Source: Punica granatum (lineage: Eukaryota; Streptophyta; Magnoliopsida; Myrtales; Lythraceae). From it: a stretch of DNA of 64,000 nt. The position numbers were made by a program, and so were the translations under genes. The notes beneath the pieces are model-generated. The model saw nothing but the letters and a program-made list of their open reading frames with translations, was not told the DNA's origin and made no database searches. The stretch is taken from positions 3,782,001 through 3,846,000 of the forward strand of contig NC_045128.1 in assembly GCF_007655135.1 (NCBI RefSeq). The letters run 5' to 3'. Below are positions 45,927 to 57,231 of this stretch, one piece after another (within the stretch, counting starts at the first letter, position 1; each line of letters opens with the position of its first letter).

Positions 45927-47440
45927 GGGTAGGCGGAAAAGCAGAAGCTTCCCTCTGTATCTCGGGCTTACGGACCTTTTGCTGGGCTTCCATCTAAAGA
46001 GCTCATGAGGACTGCTGGACTGCTTGTCCTTTCGGGCTTGGGCTGCTGAATGAGGCCCGTTGGTCAGAATCGAGATGTCTGATTAGCATGCCAACAAGGA
46101 GAGAGCATTACATGGACATTGCCCACTGGGACCTCTTTATGATTTGGAAGGTTGGACTTAAGAAGCATGTTGAACCCGCCATATTTAGAGGATGGGACTT
46201 ATGATTCCTGTTCATATAATAATCCTTCGTTGTACTGATGGATCTTTTCCGGTACCCTGGTGCTGCATGCACCCAAAGATGATGAAGCGATGGGATCAAC
46301 ATGCGGCTGGGGCACCAGAACACTTTTCTCTCTCAGGTGCATGGTGCACCAGGGTGTTACGATTCGATATCTGCTGCAAGGAAGAATGAAGGCACCATTG
46401 GTTTTACTGTCGTGCACTGTGTCAAAACATTTAGCCAAATCTTTGTGCATTAGCTGAATTTTCTTGCTTCTCGTGTCTCATGCTATATTCCCATGAGGTT
46501 GCATGTGCAGGCTATTCGACGGCATGAGATGGTACGACCCTGTAATTTCAAACTGGCTCAGATAAAATTTCAGTCCATGGGACTGACATTAGTTATACAG
46601 AATCGTTAGTTGTAATAGAAGCAGCTTTTTGTAGGATAAACTCTCTAATTTTCCAGCTGTCTTAGCTTCTTGTTTATACCTTATGTAATAGAGGACCCTC
46701 CTTTTATTTTGGATAAGTAGTAATAAGTAACAGAGGACCCTCCTTGCATTCTCTTAGCGGTTTGATTCAAGGACAGCCTGACAGAATTCGACTATCTGTG
46801 GCTGCTATTGATTCCGATACACTATCATTCTAGCCATATGGATACTGAGCCATTGCAGTGCTGTCCAACTAGCAGTCCGTTTTGCTGTACCCTTGCTTGA
46901 CCCGATTAGCAAAGTCCCGGGTATTCGGTTTGCGCAAGTGATCATTTTTATATGTCAACTTCCCTTCTTCACGTATGTTTCAGAATATTCAACTAATTGT
47001 GGGAACTTCCGAGAAGAGGAGACAGTACATAGACATCATGTGACATTTTATGTTTCATTTTGTACACTATAGGAAGGTGAGAGATTCCCCATGTCTCCTC
47101 TCGCCATCGCCATCGCCATCAATGAAGACATTCTACGAGCTCGGTGGCATACGGAGTGTCTATCCCACATATAGCAGTTGAGTAGTGTTCCCCGTGGATC
47201 GGTAAAACATCATGTTACTCACCTTAATGTTAGTTAAATATAATTTGTTCGGTCAGGTTCTTGTAGCTCATTTGGGGAGACATCGCTTGAACATCGGAAC
47301 GACAGCGAGTTTCAAGCTTGAATGAAAGCCATGTTCTGGTTTACGATGGATTTGAGAAGATGAGATTCCTCCCGTCTCCATCTCAGCCTGCTATTGACAC
47401 GAGGCAGTTCGAGACTAGGAAACACCATAGCTCGAAAAAC
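45927..47440 (+). other. 3' UTR of the DUF630/632 gene and spacer
   Basis: No coding gene is recognised. The 46251-46361 stretch holds a long imperfect hairpin (listed separately). AGAGGACCCTCCTT occurs twice near 46691 and 46731. The boundary between UTR and spacer is unknown. Confidence 0.4.
46254..46360 (+). other. Imperfect inverted repeat downstream of the DUF630/632 gene
   Basis: ACCCTGGTGCTGCATGCACC on the left and the reverse complement of the right arm, ACCCTGGTGCACCATGCACC, match at 18 of 20. About 65 bases lie between. The fold resembles a small-RNA precursor or a tiny foldback element. No known miRNA is recognised. Confidence 0.35.
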
Positions 47441-47449
47441 ATCTAAAGA

Positions 47450-48275
47450 CAGAGACCATTCATTTTGGATGTGGATGAGCACATTCAAAGATTGGCATCA
47501 GCTTCAGAGACCACAGATTCTTCATCACTGAGCAACAGGCTTGGCCAGCTCCGAGATCTCTACGACTCTGTCGAGGGTCTGTTTCAGTTACCTGACACCC
47601 GGCCACTGTTTGCCCGTGTAAGCCAGAAGGCTCTAGTAGACGGGCTGCTGAGTTCGTCTCTTTGTTTCTTGGATCTGTGCCTCATTGCTAAGGAGGCCTT
47701 GCTGCAGAACAAAGAGTGTGCTCAGGATCTATAATCGGTCTTGAGGCGCAAAAGAGGCGATGACTCCCAAGTAGTAAACAAGGCTTCGTGGTACTTGGCT
47801 ATGAGGAAGACATCGAAGAAGGAGATCTCCAAGTCCTTGAGGGACTTGACGGGTAAATGCCATGATCTGTCTTCCTCCAAGCTCAGCAATGAGGCCTTGT
47901 TCGGCATGTTGAGGCAGGTCGAGGTGGTGTCCGCTACGCTGCTCTGCTCCTTGTTGTCCCATACATCAGGGCAGAAGGCACACTCAAAAAATGCCAGCTG
48001 GTCTTTGGTATCGAAACTGATACCCTCCTTCCTCCAAGCGAATGAACTGCCAAGAAGGAGGATCGGGAACCAGTGAATTCGAGAATATAGACATGATGCT
48101 GCATTCCCTCATTAGCCACAAGATGAGAAAGGATGCTGGCATTGAGAAAGAGGATCTACAGAACGGGCTGAGGAGGCTGGAGTCAAGCATCCAAGATCTT
48201 GAAGAAGAGCTCGAGTCCCTGCTCCGGCGTATAATTAGAACTCGGGCATTTCTTCTCAATATTTTCACCCTTTAG
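47450..48275 (+). pseudogene. DUF241 pseudogene 1 (subtype B)
   Basis: This is a plant-specific DUF241 copy (family function unknown). The frame begins without ATG around DVDEHIQRLASASETTDSSS and covers most of the domain, but it is broken. A stop codon (TAA, 47732-47734) stands where relatives have a Gln codon before SVLRRKRG. A frameshift at about 48040-48065 moves the C-terminal part (DMMLHSLISHKMRKDAGIEK, then GLRRLESSIQDLEEELESLL, RAFLLNIFTL) to another frame. Its C-terminus resembles the remnants at 53143, 56380 and 60730 more than the two intact genes. Confidence 0.8.
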
Positions 48276-49220
48276 TGTAAAAAGTTCCGGGGTCTGTTAG
48301 CAGAAGCTTCTTGCTAGTCCCTGTACATATTTGTAAGAGAGACAATGATATTGAATACAACAAATTATTTCTCAGAGTTCTGTTCTTCCAACCATTTCTT
48401 TTTCCTTGATAAAGTCAGATATTATTCGAATAGTTAATAAAACATGGAGTTTAATATTAACTCGTTAAAACTTCTATTTGTCCTGATGAAATGCTACCTG
48501 CCAAAGATTCCTTCTGTCTGAAGAAGATAATAATGCGTTATAGTCGACTCAAAGAGATAAACATGACCAACTTCAGTTCTGTAGGGATTCCAATTGTCCC
48601 GTGAAAGATGGTCGCATCTGTCGCCACTCTCCTCGGTGAATTTACATGGACAAATAATATGTTCATGATTGCGTTAAGATAACAGAAGATGTGGATCTTG
48701 CCTGCTATCTGTAGAATGATCGCATCAGAGGAATGATTTGTTATATAATTCACGCATGTGTGAAAGGGAATGCTTAGGTTGAAGGCAACCTTCCCTGCTT
48801 GCTTGCTGCTGCTGCAGCAGCAACAATCTGATCACAGCCAATAAACTAATCAATAATGATCGTGCAAATATCAATGAAACCTTCACCAAAGTGGCATAGT
48901 TTAATGAGCAGGTGACAGAGTGATTCTGAGGCCGCTTGTGCACCTCAAAACAATGGTTTGGTTAATATGAATTGAGCTGTGAATATGGCGGAAGGGAGAC
49001 AATGCAGACATCGCAGTGATGTTGATCAGATCTGAGGCACATTCACGTTAGACCTGATTAGTGTTTGAACTGGTGGATGAGATTCCTTGTGCCTCCCTGA
49101 CTTCGAGATATATATGCTCATCAGATGAGATGAGCAGAAGGTAAAGCACCAAGTTTTCTCTTTCCGAGAGATCTGAGACCTTCTCTGCTCAAGAAAGAAT
49201 AAAAATGGATTATATCTTCT
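48276..49220. other. Spacer between DUF241 pseudogenes 1 and 2
   Basis: No gene is visible. A short GCT/GCA palindromic run lies at about 48800-48825. A TATATAT motif near 49108 could be the old promoter of pseudogene 2. Confidence 0.4.
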
Positions 49221-49224
49221 TTAA

Positions 49225-50010
49225 ATCAAAACACATTCCGCCATGCTCGTTCCAACAACGTGCCCTCTAGACCTCACCCTGTGATCTCACAGCTTGAGGA
49301 GAACTTAGGCAGCCTAAGAGCTTCAGGAACAATTTGTTCCCCATCATCATTTAAGCTGAATGGCCTTCAAGATCTGCATGAATGTGTCGACAAGCTTCTC
49401 TCCGCTCTCTCAGACTCTTGGACTTATGCAGCTCTGTTAAAAACAACCCGTTGCAGACCCAGGAAGCTTTACAAGAACTTCAGTAAGTGTGCGGAGAAGA
49501 AAGGGAGGTGGAAGCATGCTTGCAATTGATGTTCGGAAGTACTTGAGCACGAGAAAAACGGTTCAGAAGGAGATACAAAAGGGGCCTCTCGAGCTTGAAG
49601 TGCACGAGAGATATTTCTTCTCCTCTTGACAACCAGAATGAAGCCTCATTCTTCATTAACTTGTTGAGAGAAGTGGAAGCAGCGACTGTTGCTGTTATCG
49701 AATCCGTGTTTTCCTTGTTCTGGGGATCGAGGCAGTCTAGGACAAGCAGTTGGTCAATGAGACCAAAGGTGATGCTCAAGAAAAGAGTAGCATAAGATCG
49801 ATGCAAGTGAGTTCACCAAGCAAGATAGCTCTGGGGTCTCTTATTGATTACAAGATGAGAAAGGTTTACAACGTGACGCAATCTGAAGAAATGCAGAATG
49901 GCCTCAAGAACCTCGAAGTCGACATCCAAGATCTAGAGGAAGGGCTCGAGAGCCTATACAGGAGGTTGATCAAAAGCAGAGTTCACCTTCTCAACATCCT
50001 CAACCACTAG
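49225..50010 (+). pseudogene. DUF241 pseudogene 2 (subtype A)
   Basis: Homology to the intact copies starts at HARSNNVPSRPHPVISQLEE and ends at LIKSRVHLLNILNH. The copy lacks a usable ATG. It has lost about 70 bases inside the conserved LPLVQQ...IDELL segment, which shifts the frame (LLDLCSSVKNNPLQTQEALQ is read in another frame), and it carries further shifts near 49530 and 49795. Its stop at 50010 faces the 3' end of the intact minus-strand gene at 50790, about 780 bases away. Confidence 0.82.
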
Positions 50011-50789
50011 CCTCCCAAATCATCGTCAAACCACTTACCTCAACGAACAATTTTGTGTAGATTATTGTACATGAAGAAATACACATGTTGTTTACTCTGT
50101 CAAAGTATACAATTATTAAAGGAAAAACTTTGGTTACTGCTAAACCCTCTCCGTCTTCCATTGATGTTTGCGAATCTGAACGATATCGAATCATTGTACA
50201 TACAGGAAAAAAAAAGGTAAAACTGAAAATTACTGGATTTTTTTAAAGTACAAGTCTCTAAGAAAAACTCGATAATCAGAAAATGAAGGTTAGGATCTGC
50301 TGGAAGCTTACTAGACAATCTCGAAGGAGATCATAAGTGGATGCAACGTTGCTACATTGTTTTTTCAGGTCAACTGCAGCAGATACAGCAATATTGAGTT
50401 GTCAGGATTCCTTTTGTCTAGAAGAGAAATTTAAAAATCCATTTTCACAAGCAAAAATTTATTGATGATCGTAATAATTCATGTAGTCTATGAACTAGAG
50501 TTGGTAGCTCCGAACCCGAAACCATGTCAGCATGCAGACTTCATATGATATGTTGCCATTGTTCTTCTCATGTTGACTCTGTTATTCTTAAGGTGTACAC
50601 AATTTACAGAGGTTTAAAACTTTGATTGACGAACCAATAAGTGATGCATACCTAAATTTATGAAAGAAACTGAAAGTTGTAGTAGTAATGGTGCAAATAT
50701 ATATTTCATGCTGTACACTTCATTTTTTACAGGTAGGTGCTGCAAAGCATTGTCCTACAAAATTTGGTGGATCGAGCCTCTATTACAGG
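50011..50789. other. Tail-to-tail spacer between pseudogene 2 and DUF241 gene 1
   Basis: No gene is visible. The first part is shared, with changes, with the sequence after pseudogene 57231 (for example the stretch ending GAGTTGTCAGGATTCCTTTT), showing the spacer was duplicated with the flanking genes. Confidence 0.6.
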
Positions 50790-51692
50790 CTACTGGTTGA
50801 GGATGTTGAGAAGGGAAACTCGGTTTTTTATCAATCGCCTGTAAAGACTCTCGAGCCCTTCCTCAAGATCTTGAATGTCCAGGTCGATGTTTTTGAGGCC
50901 ATCTAGCAACTGTTCGACCTGCATCGCGTCGTGAACCTTGGTCAACTTGTGACTGATTACAGACTCCAGGGCCATATCTTGCTTGGCAAATTCATTTAGG
51001 TCCACCTTCCCTTCCTCGCATATTGTTCTTCTCTTGAGCATCACCTTGGAAATAAGGGACCAGCTGCTGCTCGATCTTGGTTGCCTCGAGCCAGAGATTA
51101 AGCAGAAAACTGATCCGAAGATGGCGACCGTGGCTGCTTCCACTTCTCTCAGTAAGCTAATGATGGCTGCAGCTTCATCGTCCTTGCCGAGAAGAGAAGA
51201 GGCAGAATCATCTTTTGTACTCCTCAAGTTCAAAATGGCCTTCTTCATCGCCTTCTGCACCGACTTCCTTGTGCTCAAGTACTTCCGGATCTCGGTATCA
51301 TGCACCTGCCTAGCTCCCTTTCTTCTTCGCATGCTCGAATGAAGGCCCTGCAAGGCTTCCCTCATCTGCAGCAGGCTGTTCTTAGCGGTGCTGCACAGGT
51401 CCAGGACCCTCATGGAGCCGTCCAGTAGTTCATCAATCCATCTCTTGTGGCTCTGTTGGGTGAAGACTTGTTGCACAAGGGGGAGCGAAAGCAGCTCATC
51501 AACACATTCGTGCAGATCCTGGAGGCCATTCAGCTTCTGAGTTACGGATGACGATGATAAGCAAGTCACTTCCGAAGATATTCTGATTCTCTGCAAATTG
51601 TCCTCCAGTTGTGAGGCTATGGGGTGAGGTCTGGAGGGCAAGCTGTTGGAACGGGAATGTTGGAACGTATTCGAAGAAGAAGATGAAGCCAT
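50790..51692 (-). CDS. DUF241 domain protein, intact copy 1
   Basis: This is a single-exon gene of 300 residues from ATG 51692 (MASSSSSNTFQHSRSNSLPS) to TAG 50790, the usual layout for this plant family. The N-terminus is Ser-rich with the conserved RSNSLPSRPHP. It is followed by LNGLQDLHECVDELLSLPLV, a central Lys/Arg-rich part (KYLSTRKSVQKAMKKAIL), LLREVEAATVAIFGSVFCLI and a C-terminal helical segment (DIQDLEEGLESLYRRLIKNR, then VSLLNILNQ) that looks coiled-coil. No signal peptide or membrane segment is evident. About 79% of residues (237 of 300) are identical to intact copy 2, without gaps. A TATATAT motif lies 94 bases upstream of the ATG. The biochemical function is unknown. Confidence 0.9.
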   Translation of the reverse strand: MASSSSSNTFQHSRSNSLPSRPHPIASQLEDNLQRIRISSEVTCLSSSSVTQKLNGLQDLHECVDELLSLPLVQQVFTQQSHKRWIDELLDGSMRVLDLCSTAKNSLLQMREALQGLHSSMRRRKGARQVHDTEIRKYLSTRKSVQKAMKKAILNLRSTKDDSASSLLGKDDEAAAIISLLREVEAATVAIFGSVFCLISGSRQPRSSSSWSLISKVMLKRRTICEEGKVDLNEFAKQDMALESVISHKLTKVHDAMQVEQLLDGLKNIDLDIQDLEEGLESLYRRLIKNRVSLLNILNQ

Positions 51693-53142
51693 TTTGCTTT
51701 CTTAGAACAGATAATGATCTAGAATTCTAGATGTCGAGAGAAGAGAACTGTTTTGAGTGCTTTGCCTGCCCCTCGTTCAGTTGAATATATATCTTGGAGC
51801 TATGGAGACACAAGGAATCTCGCTCCATTAAGATCTCAAGACATAGCTTGATCTCGATTTGGATCTAACCACTAGTTCGGCGATGTCTACGCATTGTCTC
51901 CTTGCTACCAATCTTCACAACTCATTTCATATCAATTATTTTTTAAATGTGCACGAGTGGCATCATTTAAATTATGACCATCAAAGAAGTGTCTGCATAA
52001 GGAGACAATCATCACCTGATGGTGAAGGCGAGCTCAACGATCGAGGAACCATCCTGGCGAATTCATGGAAGGTATCTCTGATTAGTTTATAAGAATGCAC
52101 ATGTGTTCCGTGGCCTCGAACTACTCACACTATTAATATATCACGTGACACACTGTAGTTTAGAGCTTCACATCTTACTGTGAATTGATGGCAGTCTAGA
52201 AAAAACAGAAATTTACACGGTTACAGGTATTAACTTCAGAAGATAAAAACTGGGGAGATGAGAAATCAATTTACATATCATCTATTAGTTTCTGAAATCG
52301 AATTATCGTGTTTCTCTACAGGTCATACTGACCCCCCTATCTCATGTTCTGCAAATGTTTCCGAGTAGATGCCACAAGCAGTTCTATTGTTTGCCTTTGG
52401 AATTTATGAAATTGAAAGACAGTAAAATCATGCATTATTTTCCAATAATCCTGTCTCTCCGTATTCGAAGCGTGTGGTTCTTTTCTTTATAGCTCACTAG
52501 ATAACGCCTTTAATGTGTAGTCTTAGCAAATCTTAATATGATTGTTCTGCTACTAGTCGGCAAGATTTGCAAGTATGCTTTCTTAATTTGTCGAATTTAA
52601 TTAAAGAATATCGCTACCACGTCAGGTGCGCTACTCAGTTTTGAGAACAAGAAAACTCAGCTTCCTCCATTCACAGCCACCCAGATAATTTAAGCATAGC
52701 ATCTGGGATCATTTCGTTGGTTGAGCTGTGTTATTTTATCTGCAACAGATGGAGTCTGTGCAGCTTCGCTATTCGTCAAGTTTAACTCTTTGTGTTGATC
52801 AATAGGAATTGGTAGTACTACTAACCAGTTTTATTGTAAAATTAAACTAACTAAATAACACAAGTTACCTGACCGGCTTCTGCTAACAAGTTATTGACAC
52901 TTAATCATATATGTTCGAGATTTTTTCTGTTATTATCCATTATTCAACTGAAATAACATAATAATGATCGGAAAAGAATGCCAAACAGCACAACGTTTGA
53001 GAAATAATACTTTTTTTTTGGTAGATGAGAAATAATACTTTGTTAATTCTAAATAAGATATCATTTACAATTATGTACAATGAAGCATAGCAGATCTTAT
53101 TTTACTGCTAAATTTTGTCTAAACATTTCCCAAGGATTTCAA
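51693..53142. other. Upstream region of DUF241 copy 1 (duplicated block)
   Basis: No gene is visible. The first ~450 bases are clearly similar to 54885-55340 and 59339-59800 (shared GGATCTAACCACTA, GCGATGTCT, CAATTATT-TTTAAA motifs), so the block was duplicated along with the coding part. Confidence 0.7.
51786..51792 (-). promoter_or_regulatory. TATA box of DUF241 intact copy 1
   Basis: TATATAT lies 94 bases upstream of the start codon. The same block in the paralogous upstream regions (near 54970 and 59425) is altered to TGTGTAT-like and TATGTAG-like sequences. Confidence 0.5.
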
Positions 53143-53345
53143 CTAGTGTGCGAGGATGTTGAGAAGAAATGCCTGACTTTTTATTATATGATGAAGCAAG
53201 GACTCGGGCTCTTCTTCGAGAAATTGAATGCTTGATTCCAAATTTAAACTCTCTCTGTAAATCTTCTTTCTCCATGCCAACACTTTTGCCTTGCTGCTGC
53301 AAAGGTTTGCAATACAGTATCTACTTTCTTGAACTCTCTGACTTC
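53143..53345 (-). pseudogene. DUF241 C-terminal remnant (subtype B) 1
   Basis: The minus strand shows REFKKVDTVLQTFAAA, then after a frame change LESSIQFLEEEPESLL and AFLLNILAH before a stop at 53143. This is the last ~65 codons of a DUF241 gene with at least one frameshift and no upstream part. Confidence 0.7.
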
Positions 53346-54011
53346 TATTGCTGATTCCTTTTTTCTAGAAATGAGAAATTAAAAAACCGCATTGACAGGT
53401 GAAATTATTGACATCCATAATAATTCGTATGGTAGATGAACTCAGGTCGGTTGCTCCGAACCAGCAAGCTGACTAGGTATGAAAAATTACTGTTATTCTT
53501 CTCGTGTTATAGTCTATTCACGTTGAGGTGTTTGCGATCTGCATACACTCCTGCATTGCTTAAAATGTCTATTGACGAATGAATAAGTGACTGGACATGA
53601 AGTCTCATCAAATTAGAATAAGCTACTAGGTTCGAAACAGTATAAGATTTATGCGCTGATATAATCCAGGTTTTATGCCATTCTCGTGGTAAAATCGATC
53701 AAAATCTCAACTTCAATACATCAAACAAATGATTCTGTTTAATTCGTTCTCAACGATCCCACTCCTTAATTGTCATCTCTCTACTCCGATGATTTAAGAT
53801 CAGGCATGGAAGAAACTTGCAGATGATTAAGGCCATCTGACATATGAGTTTTCAAGAAAGAGACTGAAACTTGTAGTTGCAATGGTGCAAAACTTCTTTT
53901 CATATCATAAATTTCATTTTCTTCATGAAGTCTGTGAAGCATTGTCCTACAAAATTTGGCGGATTGTGACACAATCACAGTCTGCTGATTGAGGATGTTG
54001 AGAAGGGAAAC
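53346..54011. other. Spacer between the DUF241 remnant and pseudogene 3
   Basis: No gene is visible. It contains sequence similar to the 3' flanks of the other minus-strand copies, ending in the TCCTACAAAATTTGG motif at about 53944-53958 that also precedes the copies at 50790 and 58436. Confidence 0.5.
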
Positions 54012-54884
54012 TCAGCCTTTTATCAACCGCCTGTATAGAATCTCAAGCCCTTCCTCAAGGTCTTGAATGTCAAGGTCGAGATTCTTGAGGCCATCTAACA
54101 GCTGCTCGACGAGCATCTCATCATGGATCTTGCTTGTCTTGTGGCTGATCAAAGACTCCAGGACTAAATCTTGCTTGGCAAATTCGTTTACATCATTCTT
54201 CTCTTCCTTGGATGCAGCTCTTTTCTTGAGCATCACCTTGGAAATAAGGGACCAGCTGCTGCTTGACCCAGGATGCCTTGAGCCGAAGATTAAGCAAAAA
54301 ACTGATGCAAAGGCAGAGGTTGTGGCGGCTTCCACCTCTCTCAGTAAGCTAATGAAGGCCGCAGCTTCATTGTCCTTTCCAAGAAGAGAAGAGGCAGAAT
54401 CATCTTTTGTACTCTTCAAGCTCAAAATGGCCTTTTTAATCGCCTTCTGCGCCAATTTCCTGGTGCTCAAGTACTTATGGACCTCAGTGCCGTGTTCCTG
54501 CCCATCTCCCTTTCTTCTGTGCATGCTTGACTGAAGATCCCGCAACGCTTCCTTCATCTACAGCAGGCTGTTCTTAGCAGTGCTGCACAGGTCCAGGAAC
54601 CTGAGAGAGCCATCCAGAAGCTGATCGACCCATCTCTTGGTGGATCTGTTAGCTGAAGGCATTTTGCACAAGCGGAAGTGAAAGAAGCTCATCGACACAT
54701 TCGTGCAGGTCCTCAAGGCCATTCAGCTTTTGAGTCAAGGATGATGAAATGAGCAAGTTGTTTCCGAAGAAGTTCTTATCCTATTCAAATTCTCCTCCAG
54801 CTGTGAGATTACTGGGTGAGGTCTGGAGGGAAAGCTGTTTGAATGGGAATGGTGGAATGTATTGGAAGAAGAAAATGAAGCCAT
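54012..54884 (-). pseudogene. DUF241 pseudogene 3 (subtype A)
   Basis: ATG 54884 begins MASFSSSNTFHHSHSNSFPS, but the frame shifts in the Ser run after ETTCS. A Gln codon has become TAA in the NAFSQQ region, a one-base change shifts the frame near IHQE/RWVDQLL, and another Gln codon has become TAG before MKEALRDLQ (about 54558-54560). From 54557 to 54012 a 181-codon frame remains open and well conserved to LYRRLIKG, where the last codons are also altered. A truncated product from the internal ATG is conceivable, but the gene is broken. Confidence 0.85.
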
Positions 54885-56379
54885 TTCCGCAACTTTCTTA
54901 GAACAGATAAAATCTAGCTCTCAAGAGAAGAGAACGAGTTGAATTTTGGGTGCTTTGCCTGCTCCTGGCTCAATTGAATGTGTATCTTGTAGAAATGAAG
55001 ACATAAGAAATCTCACTCCATTCAGATCTCGAGACGTCACTTGATCTCAATTCTGATCTAACCACTACATCAGCGATGTCTGTGCATTGTCTCTCTTCAA
55101 CCAATCTTCACAACTCATTTCTATCAATTATTGTTTAAACATGAACGAGCAGCATCTATATAATCACCATTAAAAAACTGCAGAAGAAGACAATCATCAA
55201 CTGACAGTCAAGACTAGCTCATTGATCGAGGAACCGTCCTAGCAAATTCAGGGTGATGAACAGAAGGTATCTCTCATTAGTTTAAAAGAATGCACACGTG
55301 TTCTGTGGCCTCGAACAACTCACACAATTAATATATCATGTGACAGACTTGGTAAATATTTCAAAGCCATAGGAGATGAATAAGTACTCATTTCATATGA
55401 AAGGTGTAGTAACCTGGTTATAGTTTGAAGGTAAAGATCAGACTACTGGATTTAAATCTTTGGGAGAATGATGGCAGTTAGAAGACACAAAGTTACACTT
55501 TTACAGGCTTTACATATAGGCTTTTTAACTATAGAAAACGAAAACTGGGAAGACGAGACATCGAGTCACGTGCTTGTTTCCTAGTTTTCGCAATTGAATT
55601 GTCGTGTTTATCCACTGTTCATACCGGCCCCCATAACTCATGCTTACACGTATCTCCAAGTATATGTCACAGGTAGTTGCATCTATTTACTTTTGGAATT
55701 TGTGAGATCAAAAGACAGTAAAATAGAGTTCCCATTACATTCTTGACCTTCCAAGCATGTGTTCTTTTCTTCGTTGCCCACTAGATTATGTCTTTCACTT
55801 GTAGTCTTCACAAATCTTCACATGATTGTTCTTTGCAAGTATGCATTATCAATAATTTGTTGGGTTGATTAAAAATATCGCTGCCCCATCAGGTGCTACT
55901 CTGTTTTGAGGACAAGAAAGCTTAAGTATGGCTTGTGGGATTTGTTTTGGAAGTCGTACCATGTTATTTTATGTGCAATAATTGGAATCTTTGCAGCTTT
56001 GATTTTCGTCATGTTTAACTCGTTGAGTTCACAAGGCATTATTAATTTCAGAAGATCAATAGGATCAGTGGCCCTGAACAGAGTTTTTCAAAGTAAATTA
56101 AACTAAATATACACGTGAAATAGAAATCACCCACCCGAGTTCTTTTTACACGTTTTTGGCAGTTTATCATCTGTGGGAGATTACATTTCCCTTATAATCC
56201 ATTTTTCAAATGATTTAAGTTAATCATGATCGGAAGAAATTGCCTTTGAAACAGCACAAAAGTATACTTTGTAAACTCTGTAATACGATGTCCTTTACAA
56301 TTATGTACAAGGAACTGTAGCAGATCATAATTTTCTGCGAAGCTTTGTCTAAACATTTCCTAATGTTTTCGTACTACTG
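54885..56379. other. Upstream region of DUF241 pseudogene 3 (duplicated block)
   Basis: This is homologous to 51693-53142 and 59339-60730 by shared motifs in the same order. No independent gene is visible; short frames are not conserved between the copies. Confidence 0.6.
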
Positions 56380-56640
56380 TGTGGATGTTGAGAATGACTG
56401 CCCGGGTTTTAATTATATGCCGGAGCAAGGACTTGAGCTGTTCTTCAAGATCTTGAGTGCTCGACTCCAATCTCCTCAACTCTTTCAGTGCACCCTCTTT
56501 CTCGAGCTGACATTCTTTCGCATCTTGCTGCTGACGAAGGTTTTCAATACAGTATCTACCTCCTCGAACTCGGTGCTTCTTCTGGTGCTTCCTCGCAGCT
56601 CACCTGCCTGGAGGGGGCATTATTTTTGCTGCCACGGACC
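56380..56640 (-). pseudogene. DUF241 C-terminal remnant (subtype B) 2
   Basis: The minus strand reads EFEEVDTVLKTFVSSKMRKN, then in a second frame LEKEGALKELRRLESSTQDL and LLRHIIKTRAVILNIHT. The terminal stop is lost by a one-base change. There is no N-terminal half. Confidence 0.72.
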
Positions 56641-56865
56641 AGCTGATTGCTTTCAACTGTGTCCTTGGCTGCAATAGGTAGCGATAATAAAGACATAAGT
56701 CCCTCCCTACAACTCATGAATTAAGAATTCTCACAACGACAAGGTCTACTCAACAGAAATTCGGAATTATGAAAGCTTTCACAGGATTCTTTTATAGAAT
56801 TATCAACAATATTATCAACTAATCGGAATGGTTCTTTATTAGACCATGGTATTTGATTCACCTCG

Positions 56866-57231
56866 GTTAACTTATTGAGAGAAGTGGAAGCAGCCACAGT
56901 TGCTGTTTTGGAATCTATATTTTCCTTGATCTGCCAATCAAGGCAATCTAAGATGAGGATGTCACTGATACCAAAGGTGATGCTCAAGAAAAGAGGAGCA
57001 TCTCAGGATGAGAAGATTGACGTAAGTGAGTTCTCCAAGCAAGATACGGCTTTGGAGTCTCTCATCAGTCACAAGATGAGAAATGTTTATGATATGATGC
57101 AACTCGAACAATTGCAAAGTGGCCTCAATAACCTTGAAGTCGACATCCATGATCTAGAGGAAGTGTTTGAGAACCTACAGGGGAGGTTGATCAAAAGCAG
57201 AGTTTCCCTTCTCAACATCCTCAACCACTAG
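56866..57231 (+). pseudogene. DUF241 5'-truncated copy (subtype A)
   Basis: An open frame starts inside the domain at LREVEAATVAVLESIFSLIC and runs to LINSRV-like LIKSRVSLLNILNH with the stop at 57231. About 180 N-terminal residues are missing, and there is no start codon. It pairs tail-to-tail with the intact gene at 58436, as pseudogene 2 does with 50790. Confidence 0.8.

Noticed and set aside
50983..51342. Plus-strand open frame of 119 codons opposite DUF241 copy 1 (with similar ones at 54067-54534 and 58521-58988)
   Set aside because: It recurs opposite each DUF241 copy because the sense strand is conserved; it has no independent features or start context.
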